From positions 1 to 64,000 of the forward strand of contig JAHBZL010000017.1 in the NCBI GenBank assembly GCA_019635485.1: a DNA stretch of 64,000 nucleotides, written 5' to 3'. The DNA comes from Piscinibacter sp. (lineage in GTDB: Bacteria > Pseudomonadota > Gammaproteobacteria > Burkholderiales > Burkholderiaceae_C). This document shows positions 21,938-30,791 of the stretch, in pieces (position 1 is the first letter of the stretch; every line of letters begins with the position of its first letter). The translations under genes were made by a program, and so were the position numbers. The notes under the pieces are model-generated. The model saw nothing but the letters and a program-made list of their open reading frames with translations, did not search any database and was not told where the DNA came from.

Positions 21938-23014
21938 TCACTCCATCAGCGCCACGGTCTTGACCTGCGCCCACACCGGCATGCCCTCGGCCAGTTCCAG
22001 CGCGTGGGCCGAGCGCCGCGTCAGGCGGGCCACGACCGGCGCGCGGCCGACGCGCACGCGCACGAGCACCAGCGCGGGATGCGCGTCGGGCGCGATCGTC
22101 TCGACGATGCCGCGCAGCTGGTTGCCGATGCTGGTGCCGGTCTGCGGCGTGCGGGTCAGGCTGACGTCGCGCGCCAGCAGACGCAGGCGCACGCGGCGGC
22201 CGACCGGCAGGCCATGGTCGCGCGCCCAGATGCTGCAGGCGCCCTGCTCCGCATCCAGCCGGGCCAGCTGCCACTCGGCGTCGCGCGCGCCGACCTCGGC
22301 GTCCAGCACGACGCCGGCGTCGTCGCCGAAGGCCACGGGCAGGTCCAGCCGCGCCAGCATGTCGGCCAGCGCGCCGTCGGCCAGCACGCGGCCCTGCTCC
22401 ATCAGCACCAGGTGGTCGGCCAGGCGCGCCACCTCGTCGACCGCGTGGCTCACGTAGACGATCGGCAGGCCCAGCTGCTCGTGCAGCTGGTCCAGGTAGG
22501 GCAGCAGCTCGGCCTTGCGACGCGCGTCCAGCGCCGCCAGCGGCTCGTCCATCAGCAGCAGCCGCGGACTGGTCGCCAGCGCCCGCGCGATCGCCACCCG
22601 CTGGCGCTCGCCACCGGAGAGCGTGTCGGGCCGGCGTTTCATCAGGTCGCCGAGACCCAGCAGCTCGACCGCCCGGTCGAGCGCGATGCGGCGCTCGCCG
22701 CGCGCGACACGTTTCAGGCCATAGGCCAGGTTGCCGCGCACGTCCAGGTGCGGGAACAGCGCGGCCTCCTGGATCACGTAGCCGATCGCACGCCGGTGCG
22801 TCGGTTCGAAGCGCCGCGTGGCGTCGTCCTGCCAGACCTCGCCGCCGATCGACACCCGGCCCGCCGCGCGCTCCAGACCGGCGAGCGCGCGCAGCACCGT
22901 GGTCTTGCCGCAGCCCGAAGGGCCGAACAGCGCGCTGACGCCGCGTTCGGGCAGCGCGAGCGCCACGTCGAGCGAGAACCCCGCCCGGGCCAGCTGCAGC
23001 CGCGCCTCGATCAC
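21938..23014 (-). CDS. modC: ModC, molybdate ABC transporter ATPase
   Basis: A 358-residue ATPase. Walker A is [10 protein letters not shown] (about 30-39), the ABC signature [15 protein letters not shown], and Walker [15 protein letters not shown]-terminal Mop-type regulatory domain ends the protein (about 290-358, with [13 protein letters not shown]). It powers molybdate import with ModB and ModA. I use GTG 23014, which overlaps the modB stop as GTGA; the frame is open far upstream in modB, but no other start fits the family alignment. Confidence 0.95.
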   Translation of the reverse strand: MIEARLQLARAGFSLDVALALPERGVSALFGPSGCGKTTVLRALAGLERAAGRVSIGGEVWQDDATRRFEPTHRRAIGYVIQEAALFPHLDVRGNLAYGLKRVARGERRIALDRAVELLGLGDLMKRRPDTLSGGERQRVAIARALATSPRLLLMDEPLAALDARRKAELLPYLDQLHEQLGLPIVYVSHAVDEVARLADHLVLMEQGRVLADGALADMLARLDLPVAFGDDAGVVLDAEVGARDAEWQLARLDAEQGACSIWARDHGLPVGRRVRLRLLARDVSLTRTPQTGTSIGNQLRGIVETIAPDAHPALVLVRVRVGRAPVVARLTRRSAHALELAEGMPVWAQVKTVALME

Positions 23015-23697
23015 GCGGAACGCTCCGCACGGTCGACCGGAGGCCGGTTGACGGCGTACAGCGTCACCAGCACCACGAGCGCGAACACCACCATGCCGGC
23101 CGCCAGCCGGTGCGCCGCGTCGAACTCGCTGGCCTCGACGTGGTCGTAGATCGCCACCGACAGCACACGTGTGCGGTCGGGAATGTTGCCGCCGATCATC
23201 AGCACCACGCCGAACTCGCCTACCGTGTGCGCGAAGCCCAGCACGCTGGCGGTGACCAGGCCGGGGCGCGCGAGCGGCAGCGCGACGGTCGCGAAGCGGT
23301 CCCAGGGTCCGGCGCGCAACGTCGCGGCGGCTTCCAGCGTGCGCGGCGCGATCGCCTCGAAGGCCTGCTGCAGCGGTTGCACGACGAACGGCAGCGAGTA
23401 GATGACCGAGGCCACCACCAGCCCGGCGAAGGTGAACGGCAGGCGGCCCAGGCCGAGCGCCTCGGTGAGCCGCCCGACCGCGCCCTGCGGCCCCATCAGC
23501 AGCAACAGGTAGAAGCCGATCACCGTCGGCGGCAGCACCAGCGGCATCGCGACCACCGCCGCCAGCACCGGCTTGGCGCGCGAACGCATGCGCGCCAGCC
23601 ACCACGCCAGCGGCGTGCCGACCAGCAGCAGCAGCAGCGTCGTGACGAAGGCGAGCTTCGCCGTCAGCCACACCGCGCTCCATTCGGCGGCCGACAT
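23011..23697 (-). CDS. modB: ModB, molybdate ABC transporter permease
   Basis: A 228-residue inner-membrane protein with about five hydrophobic spans, beginning [20 protein letters not shown]. The permease-ATPase contact loop [20 protein letters not shown] and [19 protein letters not shown] are characteristic of ModB. It lies between modA (6-base gap) and modC (4-base overlap). Confidence 0.96.
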   Translation of the reverse strand: MSAAEWSAVWLTAKLAFVTTLLLLLVGTPLAWWLARMRSRAKPVLAAVVAMPLVLPPTVIGFYLLLLMGPQGAVGRLTEALGLGRLPFTFAGLVVASVIYSLPFVVQPLQQAFEAIAPRTLEAAATLRAGPWDRFATVALPLARPGLVTASVLGFAHTVGEFGVVLMIGGNIPDRTRVLSVAIYDHVEASEFDAAHRLAAGMVVFALVVLVTLYAVNRPPVDRAERSA

Positions 23698-23703
23698 CGC
23701 GCT

Positions 23704-24456
23704 TCAGCCTCCGTATCCGTAGTCGCGCATCACCGCCTTCGCGGCATCGCTCTTCAGGTAGTCCAGCAGCGCCGCCGCGGCGGGGTTCTTCTCGCCGGCC
23801 TTCAGCAGCACCGCGTCCTGCCGGATCGGGCTGTACAGCGACGCGGGCACGATCCACGCAGAGCCCGCCATCGGCTTACCCGGCACGCGGACCTGCGACA
23901 GCGCGACGAAGCCCGCCTCCGCATTGCCGGTCAGCGCGAACTGGTGGGCCTGCGCGATGCTCTCGCCGGTCACGAGGCGCGGCGCGAGTGCGTCCGACAG
24001 GCCGCGCGCCTTCAGCACCTCGAGCGCCGCGGCGCCGTAGGGCGCGACCTTCGGATTGGCGATCGCGAGGTGCCGGATGCGTTCGCTGCCCAGCACCGCG
24101 CCCTGCTCGTCGACGAAGCCCGGCTCGCGGCTCCACAGCACGAGGCGCCCGATCGCGTAGGTGAAGGCCGTCGCGGCCACGGCATGCCCTTCGGCGGCGA
24201 GCCGCTTCGGAGTCTCCGCGTCGGCGGCCAGCAGCACCTCGAACGGCGCGCCGGCGACGATCTGCGCGTAGAACTTGCCCGTCGCCCCGGTCGAGACCTT
24301 CAACACGTGCCCCGTCGCGGCGCGGAAGCCCTCGCCGATGCGGGCCATCGGCGCGGCGAAGTTGGCCGCGACGGCGACCGGCACCTCGCCGGCGCGGGCC
24401 AGCGCGGCGGCGGACAGGAAGGCGGCGCACAACAGCCGGCGCAACGATCGGTGCAT
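23704..24456 (-). CDS. modA: ModA, periplasmic molybdate-binding protein
   Basis: A 250-residue binding protein with a signal peptide (about 1-22, ending AAALARA) and the ModA core: VAVAANFAAPMARI, VSTGATGKFYAQI and APFEVLLAADAETPKRL. It captures molybdate for the ModBC transporter, which is essential for FeMo-co synthesis. I chose ATG 24456, which starts a normal signal peptide; the longer frame to 24528 runs through the ModE box. It heads the modABCE operon. Confidence 0.94.
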   Translation of the reverse strand: MHRSLRRLLCAAFLSAAALARAGEVPVAVAANFAAPMARIGEGFRAATGHVLKVSTGATGKFYAQIVAGAPFEVLLAADAETPKRLAAEGHAVAATAFTYAIGRLVLWSREPGFVDEQGAVLGSERIRHLAIANPKVAPYGAAALEVLKARGLSDALAPRLVTGESIAQAHQFALTGNAEAGFVALSQVRVPGKPMAGSAWIVPASLYSPIRQDAVLLKAGEKNPAAAALLDYLKSDAAKAVMRDYGYGG

Positions 24457-24492
24457 GAGGGACTCCCGCGGCCTGTCGAGTCTACGACAATT

Positions 24493-24516
24493 GGTTATGT
24501 ATTCAACTACACAACG
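24493..24516. promoter_or_regulatory. ModE operator upstream of modA
   Basis: The inverted repeat GTTATGTA-ttcaac-TACACAAC, followed by G, matches the ModE-box form TTATATA-N6-TATATAA with two changes. It lies 37-60 bases upstream of the modA start. ModE-molybdate binding here would repress the mod operon. Confidence 0.7.
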
Positions 24517-24558
24517 CTGCGCGAGCAAGAACCGGACCGCGACACCGGCCCGGTCGCA

Positions 24559-24915
24559 TCAGGCGGTGTAGGCGAACAGCGCCGGCTGCTCCCGGCGGTA
24601 GACGCGCAACCAGGACAGCGTGGCCGGCACCAGCGAGCGGGCGGCGAACCACGGCGCGTCGTCGTCCCCGGCGCCGCTGCCCCCGAGTGAGCGCACGATG
24701 GCCTGCCAGCCCGCCCAGTCGATCTCCGGCAGCGAGGCGCGCAGGTCCGGTGGCAGCCCGAGCAGCAGGTCGGCCATCAGGCGCAGCTGGCGCCGCACCT
24801 CGGCACGTGTCAGGCGCGAGCGGCGGAAATCGGCCTCCTCCAGGCCGTCGATCAGCACCAGCACGCCCTCCGCGGCCTCGTTGACGGCCTGCAGCATCGC
24901 GGCGCCGACGATCAC
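24559..24915 (-). CDS. Hypothetical protein coupled to nifQ
   Basis: A 118-residue protein of unknown family. It starts at GTG 24915, overlapping the nifQ stop as GTGA, so translation is probably coupled. The sequence is mostly helical, with MLQAVNEAAEGVLVLIDGLE near the start and ARSLVPATLSWLRVYRREQP near the end. No Cys ligands, signal peptide or membrane span are seen. Its place at the end of nifENX-DUF269-fdxB-nifQ suggests a link to cofactor assembly or its control, which is inference. Confidence 0.65.
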   Translation of the reverse strand: MIVGAAMLQAVNEAAEGVLVLIDGLEEADFRRSRLTRAEVRRQLRLMADLLLGLPPDLRASLPEIDWAGWQAIVRSLGGSGAGDDDAPWFAARSLVPATLSWLRVYRREQPALFAYTA

Positions 24916-25352
24916 GGCCCGTCCTCCGGGCCGAAGCACTTCGCGTGGTCGGTGCAGACCGCGCAGCTCGGCGACTTGCAGACGAACACCTCGGCGCGCT
25001 CGCACAGCTGCTTGTAGAGGAACTTCTTCCACTTCATGTCGGCCTGGTTCTTCGCGACCAGCGCGGGGAACCAGCGCCGCATCAGCGCCGTCAGCTCGGC
25101 GCGCGAGGCGAACTGCAGGTCCTGCCAGAGGTGGTTGTCGCCCAGCGAGGCCACCGCGACGGCCTCGGCCAGCGCCGCGATCTCGGCCGGCGTGCCGGCT
25201 TTCGCGTCCGCATGGTCGAGCAGCAGCGCGCGCAGGTCCTCGACCTCGTCCTCGCGCGTGGCGCGCCGTGCCGCGATGTGCGCGGGCACGGCCGCCAGCT
25301 CGCCGGGACCCGGGCCGTCGGCTATGACAGGGCGGCGGCGTGGGTGTAGCAC
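24912..25352 (-). CDS. nifQ: NifQ, molybdenum donor for FeMo-co synthesis
   Basis: A 146-residue protein with the NifQ core NHLWQDLQFASRAELTALM and DMKWKKFLYKQLC. The C-terminal Cys motif C-X4-C-X2-C-X5-C is in CKSPSCAVCTDHAKC. NifQ carries a [Mo-3Fe-4S] cluster and donates Mo to NifEN/NifH. The start is uncertain: I use GTG 25352, inside the end of fdxB, because there is no ATG before the conserved region. It follows fdxB by a 31-base overlap. Confidence 0.9.
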   Translation of the reverse strand: MLHPRRRPVIADGPGPGELAAVPAHIAARRATREDEVEDLRALLLDHADAKAGTPAEIAALAEAVAVASLGDNHLWQDLQFASRAELTALMRRWFPALVAKNQADMKWKKFLYKQLCERAEVFVCKSPSCAVCTDHAKCFGPEDGP

Positions 25353-25627
25353 TTCTTCGGGCAGATCTTCGAGCACGCGGTGCAGCCGATGCACAGCTCC
25401 TGGTGCGCGATGGTCATGACCTTCTTCTCGTACTCTTCCTCCTCGTCGCCGTCCGGATCGAGCGCGACGCGCTCGCCCTCGTCCGACAGCCCGACGAGCT
25501 CGAGCACACCGCGCGGGCAGACGCGGAAGCAGCGGCCGCAGCCGATGCACTTCTCCTCGTCGATGGTCTGGACGAAGGTCGGCGTCCAGGTGCTGCCCGA
25601 CGGCAGCGTCACGGTGAAGGCCGTCAT
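25322..25627 (-). CDS. fdxB: FdxB, nif-specific 2[4Fe-4S] ferredoxin III
   Basis: A 101-residue ferredoxin with two [4Fe-4S] motifs: KCIGCGRCFRVCPRGV (about 27-42) and LCIGCTACSKICPKKC. An acidic spacer (DGDEEEEYEKK) lies between them, as in the nif-linked ferredoxin III family. It probably serves electron transfer or cofactor synthesis. The start overlaps the upstream small gene as ATGA, with good operon spacing. Confidence 0.94.
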   Translation of the reverse strand: MTAFTVTLPSGSTWTPTFVQTIDEEKCIGCGRCFRVCPRGVLELVGLSDEGERVALDPDGDEEEEYEKKVMTIAHQELCIGCTACSKICPKKCYTHAAALS

Positions 25628-25821
25628 GTCTGTACCTCCGCGAGCGCCCGGCGCGCCGCCATCAGGGCTGCATGCGCCTCGTGCGCCAACTTCGCGACTT
25701 CGGGGATGCGCTCCCAGTTCGTGGGCAGCTCCTCGCTCAGGTCGTGCAGGTCCATCTTGGCCTGCGTGGCCCGGGCATTGAGCTTCTTGATCTCGGCCTT
25801 CAGGGCTTCGGCATCAGCCAT
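25624..25821 (-). CDS. CCE_0567-family small nif protein
   Basis: A 65-residue, almost wholly helical protein starting [20 protein letters not shown], then [20 protein letters not shown]. This matches the small CCE_0567-type family found beside DUF269 genes in nif clusters. Its role is not established. The gene overlaps both neighbours by a few bases (DUF269 gene upstream, fdxB downstream). Confidence 0.85.
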   Translation of the reverse strand: MADAEALKAEIKKLNARATQAKMDLHDLSEELPTNWERIPEVAKLAHEAHAALMAARRALAEVQT

Positions 25822-26293
25822 AGGTGGCCACCTCGCGGTATTTCTCGATCATGTCGACACCTTCGCGGACCAGCTTGTTGCCCGCCTCGGCGAGCTTGGC
25901 GAGGCTCGGAAAGCCGAAGCGGTGCACGTCACGCAGGTGCCGGTTCACGACGATCAGCCGGCCGGCGGTCAGCACGGTGCGGCCGAAGCCTTCGTGGCTC
26001 ATCTTCGTCATCGGCGAGACCATGCACTTGGTCGCGCGTTCGATCGCCAGGCCCACGGCGTTGTGGAACAAGTCCAGCCGCCACAGCGTCTCGGGATCGG
26101 GATCACCCATGATGGGCATCGCACGGCGCTGCTCGGCGCTCAGGATGAACGGCTCGAGCAGCTTCAGGTCGCTCTTGCCTTCCCAGGCGCCGTGCGTGTC
26201 CTGCGCGCGCAGCTGCTTGACCAGCTCGCGCACGAACTCGTCCTGCAGCAGCGCCTCGTCGCTCGGCGCGTCGGCCAGGGCGGTATCGGTCAT
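25814..26293 (-). CDS. NifX-associated protein, DUF269 family
   Basis: A 159-residue protein with the DUF269 core: [20 protein letters not shown], then [20 protein letters not shown]. The family occurs almost only next to nifX in diazotrophs, and its function is unproven. It overlaps the nifX stop as ATGA (26290-26293), so translation is likely coupled. Confidence 0.93.
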   Translation of the reverse strand: MTDTALADAPSDEALLQDEFVRELVKQLRAQDTHGAWEGKSDLKLLEPFILSAEQRRAMPIMGDPDPETLWRLDLFHNAVGLAIERATKCMVSPMTKMSHEGFGRTVLTAGRLIVVNRHLRDVHRFGFPSLAKLAEAGNKLVREGVDMIEKYREVATYG

Positions 26294-26703
26294 GACTTCA
26301 CCTCGTCGTCGTTCTCGAAATCGGTGTCGGGCGCGCGGTCCTTCAGCAGGGCCTTGCGCAGCCAGGGCGGCGGCGTGCCCTTCAGCACGTCCTGCAGCTT
26401 GTCCAGGATGTCCAGGATGGGTTCGGGCTGCGGCACCTTGATCGGGTGGATCTTGCTGGCCACGACGCGCGCGGCCGCCGAGCCGCCGATCGCCGCGACA
26501 TAGACGATCGCGCAGTCCCGGATCGCGTCCAGCTTGGGCGCGAGCTTGTCCTCGTTGCCGTCCTCGGCGAGGTCCTCGCCGAAGCCGAAGTCCTGCACGA
26601 ACGCGTACCCCTCGGGGCCGATCTCGTAGACGGCCAGGTGCTTGGCCCAGCCGAAGTGCGCGTCGACGCGCTGCTGGTCCTGGGTGGCGAAGGCGATCTT
26701 CAT
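26290..26703 (-). CDS. nifX: NifX, FeMo-co/NifB-co carrier
   Basis: A 137-residue protein starting [20 protein letters not shown], the NifX/NifB-C domain opening with the conserved DAHFGWA. NifX carries NifB-co and the VK-cluster during FeMo-co assembly with NifEN. AAGGAG lies at good distance before ATG 26703. It follows nifN by 22 bases. The C-terminal tail is highly charged, ending [12 protein letters not shown]. Confidence 0.95.
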   Translation of the reverse strand: MKIAFATQDQQRVDAHFGWAKHLAVYEIGPEGYAFVQDFGFGEDLAEDGNEDKLAPKLDAIRDCAIVYVAAIGGSAAARVVASKIHPIKVPQPEPILDILDKLQDVLKGTPPPWLRKALLKDRAPDTDFENDDEVKS

Positions 26704-26725
26704 GCGCTCTCCTTTCGGGTGGCGG

Positions 26726-28144
26726 TCAGGCGCTGGCGGTGGCGGTCTCGCCGTCCGGCCGCGCCAGGCGTTCGATGCGGGCCGGCAAGTGGGCCACCGC
26801 CGCGAGCCGGGCGGCAGCGGGCAGCGGCCAGTCGTCCGGGCCATGGCGGTGGATCTGGTCCATCATCAGGTTGCCGACCTCGTAGACGAGGTTGCGCGTG
26901 CCGCGGTACAGCGTATGGCACACATGCGCATTGCCGACCCGGTCGAACATCGGGATGCCGAGGCGGAACAGCGGCTTGCCCAGCCGTTCGGCCGCCTGGC
27001 GGCCATGCGAGTGGGTCATCAGCAGGTCGCAGCCGGCGGCCGCGGCGCTGCGCTCGAAGTCCTCCAGGTCGCCGATCAGCACCTCGGCCGTGGGCAGCCG
27101 CTGCAGCAGCGGCGAGTGCGTCGTCGTGACGGCCACCGACAGCTCCACGCCCATCTCGGCGAGAAAGCTGCCGGTCGACCACAGCAGGTCGGGCTCGGCG
27201 GCGATCGCGAGCTTGACGTTGCCGAGGTGGAAGTGACCGTCGAGCATCGCGTCGACGAGCTGGCTGCGCTGGCGGCGCAGCTTCGCGGGCACCGGCCGGC
27301 CCGACAGCTCGGCCAGCGCCTGCACGAAGGCGTCGGCGGCGGTCAGCCCGGTGAGCCGGTCGAACAGCGTGAACGGCACGCCGCAGCGCTGCTCGAACGC
27401 CTGCGCCGCCGGCCGCATCTGCTCGCCGATCGCGAACGCATGCACCGCCGCGCCGAGCCCGCGCAGGTCCGCCAGTGGCGTGCCGCCGATCGTGGTGCCC
27501 AGCCACTGGTCGGGGATGTGCCCGTCCAGCGAGCCGGAGACGTCCGGCACGAAGAGCGGATGCAGGCCGAACAGTTCGACCACGTCGCGGATCTCCTCGA
27601 GATCGCCGGGCGTCAGGTGGCTGCCGGGCAGGATCGCGACGAGGCCTTCGCGCTTCGCGACGCCGGGCTCGGGCAGCGTCGAGACGAGCTTCTGCACGGC
27701 CTTGGCCCAGCCGTCCTGGAACGCGCCGACGTAGTCCGGCGTCGAGACGTACACCACCTCGGTATCGGCCAGTTCGGGATGCTTCTGCTTGGCCAGGCGG
27801 ATGTAGGCGTCGACGTCGTCGCCCTTGGTCTCGGTCAGCCCGGTCGAGCAGATCGCGATGATCTGCGGCTGGGCACGGCTGCGGATGTTCAGCAGCGCGC
27901 GCTCGACGTTCTCGTAGCCGCCGAGGATGGTCGTGACCTCGTTCATCGCCGTCGTCTGCAGCGGGATCGCCTCCTTGAAGTGCCGCACCAGCAGCACCAG
28001 GCCGAACGAGGTGCAGCCCTGCGAGCCGTGCATCATCGGCATGCACGACGCCAGCCCCATGAAGGCGTAGCTCGCGCCCAGCGGCGCGCTCATCTTCAGC
28101 GGGTTGACCGTGCAGGCCTTCTTCGATTCGGTGACGAGGGCCAT
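26726..28144 (-). CDS. nifN: NifN, FeMo-co scaffold beta-like subunit
   Basis: A 472-residue NifK-like protein. It begins MALVTESKKACTVNPLKMSA and has the conserved MPMMHGSQGCTSFGLVLLVR (about 35-54) and SQLVDAMLDGHFHLGNVKLA. With NifE it forms the scaffold on which NifB-co is converted to FeMo-co. The run nifN-nifX-DUF269-CCE_0567-fdxB-nifQ follows without large gaps. A 518-base repeat-rich spacer separates it from nifE, which is unusual. Confidence 0.96.
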   Translation of the reverse strand: MALVTESKKACTVNPLKMSAPLGASYAFMGLASCMPMMHGSQGCTSFGLVLLVRHFKEAIPLQTTAMNEVTTILGGYENVERALLNIRSRAQPQIIAICSTGLTETKGDDVDAYIRLAKQKHPELADTEVVYVSTPDYVGAFQDGWAKAVQKLVSTLPEPGVAKREGLVAILPGSHLTPGDLEEIRDVVELFGLHPLFVPDVSGSLDGHIPDQWLGTTIGGTPLADLRGLGAAVHAFAIGEQMRPAAQAFEQRCGVPFTLFDRLTGLTAADAFVQALAELSGRPVPAKLRRQRSQLVDAMLDGHFHLGNVKLAIAAEPDLLWSTGSFLAEMGVELSVAVTTTHSPLLQRLPTAEVLIGDLEDFERSAAAAGCDLLMTHSHGRQAAERLGKPLFRLGIPMFDRVGNAHVCHTLYRGTRNLVYEVGNLMMDQIHRHGPDDWPLPAAARLAAVAHLPARIERLARPDGETATASA

Positions 28145-28662
28145 CTCAGATGCTCCCCTTCGGCGGCTTGCGGCCCTGATCGGACCACCCCCGTACGCGC
28201 TGCGCGCGCCCCCTCAAGGGGGCAACACCAGCGGCCCGGCAGAGCCGGATCCGCGGTGTTCGCTGGGTCCCGCAGCCGCTGGACGCGGCGCAGGAACGGC
28301 GAGCCCGCTCGCTGGACCTGGCCGAGTCGTGCCCGGGCGGGTGGCGGCGCGCGTGGAGGGCGCCGAGGAGCGCAGGACGCGCGGCCCGCGCGCGCCAGCG
28401 CGCCACGTGAACTGACTGGTCGCCGACTGTCCGAGCGCAGCGAACGCAGTGAGCGAAGCGAGTTGGGCGACCGGGCCGCGGGGCCGAGCACCGCAGGGAA
28501 GCCGGCGCGCAGCGCCGGCCGCCCGGGTCCGTGCGCCGCCACCCGCCTGGGTGCGGCTCGGCTCGCTCCACACCACGCAGGAAGCAGACGGCGAAGGACA
28601 GCAACGGGCCGGAAGCAGCCACTGGCATAGCCCCACGGCCCCGCAAGATCACCGCCGCCATG
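28145..28662. repeat. Non-coding, repeat-rich spacer between nifE and nifN
   Basis: No convincing gene lies in these 518 bases; open frames are GC-rich shadows. The spacer holds R1 copy 2 (28184-28258), an inverted pair of about 33 bp (left arm near 28320-28352, right arm near 28531-28564), a perfect hairpin GCCGGCGC-gca-GCGCCGGC (28501-28519), and a segment with degenerate GAGCG repeats flanked by GGTCGCC and GGCGACC (28419-28472). It looks like stacked small insertions without a transposase. Confidence 0.75.
28184..28258. repeat. Dispersed palindromic repeat R1, copy 2
   Basis: It contains CCCCCTCAAGGGGG, then CCCGGCagaGCCGG and GGATCCGCGG, in the same order and spacing as copy 1 at 19478-19552. 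The first hairpin has diverged (CGCGCTGCGCGCG here). It lies just upstream of nifN. Confidence 0.8.
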
Positions 28663-30075
28663 TCAGGCCCCCGCCGCGAGCAGCGCGTCGTGACTTTCCC
28701 ACGGCGGCACCGTCCGCACCTGCTGCCACACCGGGTTGAAGAGCGCCTTGTGGATTTCCTCGACCATCGTCACCATGCCCTCGTAGCCGGCGAACGCGTG
28801 GTGGCGCTCCTGGTTGATGTCCATCCAGGGCATGCGCGCCTTCAGCGCCACGAACTGGCTGCGGCCGCCGCTGAGCATGATGTCGGCCTTGGCGTCGCGC
28901 AGCATCGCGTACATCTCGCGCGGCGACATGTCGTCGATCATGTGGGCGTCGTCGCCCATGATCTCCTTGATCTTCTCCTTGTCTTCCTTGGTGCTCTTCT
29001 TGACGCTGGTGCCGACCACCTCGAGCCCGGCCTCCTGCAGCGCCGACACCACCGACCAGCTCTTCACCCCGCCGGTGATCAGCAGCACCTTCCTGCCGGC
29101 GAGGTGCTCTCGGTAGGCACGGATGCGCTCCCAGGCGCGCGCCTCCTCGGCGGCGATCAACGCCTCGGTGCGGTCGCGCAGCGACGCGTCGGCGCCGCGC
29201 TCCACCAGCAGCCGCGCGATCTCGCGCAGCGTCGTGCTCATGTCGCTGATGCCGTAGAACGAGCCCTCGAAGTACGGGATGCCCCAGCGCTGCTGCATGC
29301 GCGTCGCGACGTTGATCATCGACTTGCTGCACACCATCATGTTGGCGCGCGCGCGGTGCGCCGAGGCGATCTCCTTGTAGCGTCCGTCGCCGGAGATGCA
29401 CGAGAGGATGCGCACGCCCAGTGCATCCAGCAGCGGCTTGACCTGCCACAGCTCGCCGGACAGGTTGTACTCGCCGATGATGTTGAGGTCGTAGGGCGTC
29501 GTCAGCTCGGGCTCGACCGTGCCGATCACGTGGTCCAGCAGCGCCTCGGCGCCGAGCTTGTTGCCCAGGTTCTTCGGCCCCGCGAAGCCGGGCGAGTTGA
29601 CCGGGATGACCGGCGTGCCGAACTTCTCGCTCGCCTTCCGGCAGACCGCCTCGACGTCGTCGCCGATCATCGCCGTCACGCAGGTCTGGTAGACGAACAC
29701 CGCCGGCGGATTGACCTTCTCGACGACCTCGCGGATCGCCTTGAAGAGACGCTTCTCGCCGCCGTAGACGACATCGAACTCGTTGATGTCGGTGGTGAAT
29801 CCGGTGCGGTAGGTCTGCGGGCCGGACGAGGCGCTGTGCCGGTTGTCCCACGAGTTGCCCTCGCAGGCGATCGGCCCGTGCACGAGGTGCGCGACGTCGA
29901 CGATCGGCTGCAGCGCGATCTTCGCGCCGTCGAACGCGCAGCCGCCGGCCGCCGCACCCGGGTTGAGCTGCTTGGTGCAGCCCTTCTTGCGTTCCTTGTC
30001 CGACTTCTTCTGGTTGATCTCGCAGCCGGGCTCGTCGAAGACCTGGGCGATCTTGGCGTTGAGCGTGGCGGACAT
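28663..30075 (-). CDS. nifE: NifE, FeMo-co scaffold alpha-like subunit
   Basis: A 470-residue NifD-like protein. It has CEINQKKSDKERKKGCTKQL near the start, ACEGNSWDNRHSASSG (about 79-94), and MLSGGRSQFVALKARMPWMD near the end, all typical of NifE. It forms the NifEN scaffold. The predicted sigma54 start point is about 22 bases upstream of ATG 30075. It is separated from nifN by the repeat-rich spacer described above. Confidence 0.97.
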   Translation of the reverse strand: MSATLNAKIAQVFDEPGCEINQKKSDKERKKGCTKQLNPGAAAGGCAFDGAKIALQPIVDVAHLVHGPIACEGNSWDNRHSASSGPQTYRTGFTTDINEFDVVYGGEKRLFKAIREVVEKVNPPAVFVYQTCVTAMIGDDVEAVCRKASEKFGTPVIPVNSPGFAGPKNLGNKLGAEALLDHVIGTVEPELTTPYDLNIIGEYNLSGELWQVKPLLDALGVRILSCISGDGRYKEIASAHRARANMMVCSKSMINVATRMQQRWGIPYFEGSFYGISDMSTTLREIARLLVERGADASLRDRTEALIAAEEARAWERIRAYREHLAGRKVLLITGGVKSWSVVSALQEAGLEVVGTSVKKSTKEDKEKIKEIMGDDAHMIDDMSPREMYAMLRDAKADIMLSGGRSQFVALKARMPWMDINQERHHAFAGYEGMVTMVEEIHKALFNPVWQQVRTVPPWESHDALLAAGA

Positions 30076-30107
30076 GCGAGCCTCCGGGTTCAGTTGCCAG
30101 GCTGCAT

Positions 30108-30123
30108 TGCAGGTTCGGTGCCA
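30108..30123 (-). promoter_or_regulatory. Sigma54 promoter for nifE
   Basis: TGGCACCGAACCTGCA on the minus strand has GG-N10-GC and one change from TTGC. The start point would be near 30097, giving a leader of about 22 bases. The sequence is nearly the same as the promoter at 42367-42382. Confidence 0.75.
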
Positions 30124-30190
30124 CGCCGCGCGGCGCCGGCTTCCCCTGTGGAATCAAGCACTTGGCACGAGGCCGAGGGGTCGGCGCCGA

Positions 30191-30206
30191 TGGCGGATTT
30201 GCGACA
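30191..30206 (-). promoter_or_regulatory. Probable NifA site for nifE (imperfect)
   Basis: TGTCGCAAATCCGCCA on the minus strand has one mismatch to TGT-N10-ACA (CCA for ACA). It shares TGTCGCAA with the sites at 30756 and 42316 and is centred about 100 bases upstream of the predicted nifE start point. Confidence 0.5.
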
Positions 30207-30222
30207 AAGGCGACGTGCCGCC

Positions 30223-30714
30223 TCAGCCCGCCGGCGGCTTGTCCAGCGGCAGCGGCTCGCCGGCCCGGTGCAACGCGAGCCAGCGCTCCAGTTCGGCCAC
30301 GTGCTGGCTTTCCTCGGCGACGAACTCGCGCGCAAAGCGGCGGATCTCGGGGTCGCCGGTGCGCTCCAGCACGTCCTGATAGAACGCGAGGCCGGCCGAC
30401 TCGGCATCGAGGGCGACCTGCAAGGCCTGCTCGCGGCCGATCAGCGGGTCGGCGGCCCAGATCGCTGCCGTCTCCGGACTTTCGATGTCGGGCCACTCGA
30501 ACTCCATCGGCCCGAGTTCCGGCAGATCGCGGAAGCCCGCGCGTGCCGTGGCCTCGGCCAGATGCATGCGCGAGAACGTGGCGAGGCGCCCGAACAACTG
30601 CCCGGCTTCGCGATTGCCGCTGGTCAGCATCGCCTCCGCGAGCTGCTCGAAGCGCCGCGCCGCCTCCTGTTCGAGCCGCACCGTGTGGGCCAGGAAGATT
30701 TCCACGCTGTCCAT
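30223..30714 (-). CDS. Nif-associated ferritin-like diiron-type protein
   Basis: A 163-residue four-helix protein starting MDSVEIFLAHTVRLEQEAAR. Conserved positions match the paralogues at 7820-8281 and 31046-31957: EQEAARRFEQL, FSRMHLAEA, ALDAESAGLAFY and VAEESQHVAELE. The C-terminus is short and Pro-rich. It lies between nifE and the divergent ferredoxin-ferritin gene. A GGAGG ribosome site precedes ATG 30714, and a double NifA site begins 42 bases upstream, though no clear sigma54 promoter on this strand was found. Function unknown; a role in iron or oxygen handling is inference. Confidence 0.82.
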   Translation of the reverse strand: MDSVEIFLAHTVRLEQEAARRFEQLAEAMLTSGNREAGQLFGRLATFSRMHLAEATARAGFRDLPELGPMEFEWPDIESPETAAIWAADPLIGREQALQVALDAESAGLAFYQDVLERTGDPEIRRFAREFVAEESQHVAELERWLALHRAGEPLPLDKPPAG

Positions 30715-30755
30715 GTCTTCGCCTCCTTGTCGTTGACTCGGCCGCCGCGTCGACT

Positions 30756-30791
30756 TGTCGCAAGCGCGACAAGCTTGTCGCGCTTGCGACG
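30756..30791. promoter_or_regulatory. Palindromic double NifA site
   Basis: Bases 30757-30790 form a perfect 34-bp palindrome centred on AAGCTT. It contains TGTCGCAAGCGCGACA (30756-30771, perfect TGT-N10-ACA) and its mirror at 30776-30791, which ends ACG. It lies between the ferritin-like gene (minus) and the ferredoxin-ferritin fusion (plus), about 250 bases from the latter's sigma54 start point. Confidence 0.7.

Noticed and set aside
30147..30162. TGT-N10-ACT as a NifA site for nifE
   Set aside because: The last half-site is wrong and the position is too close to the promoter. The site at 30191-30206 fits better in sequence and distance.
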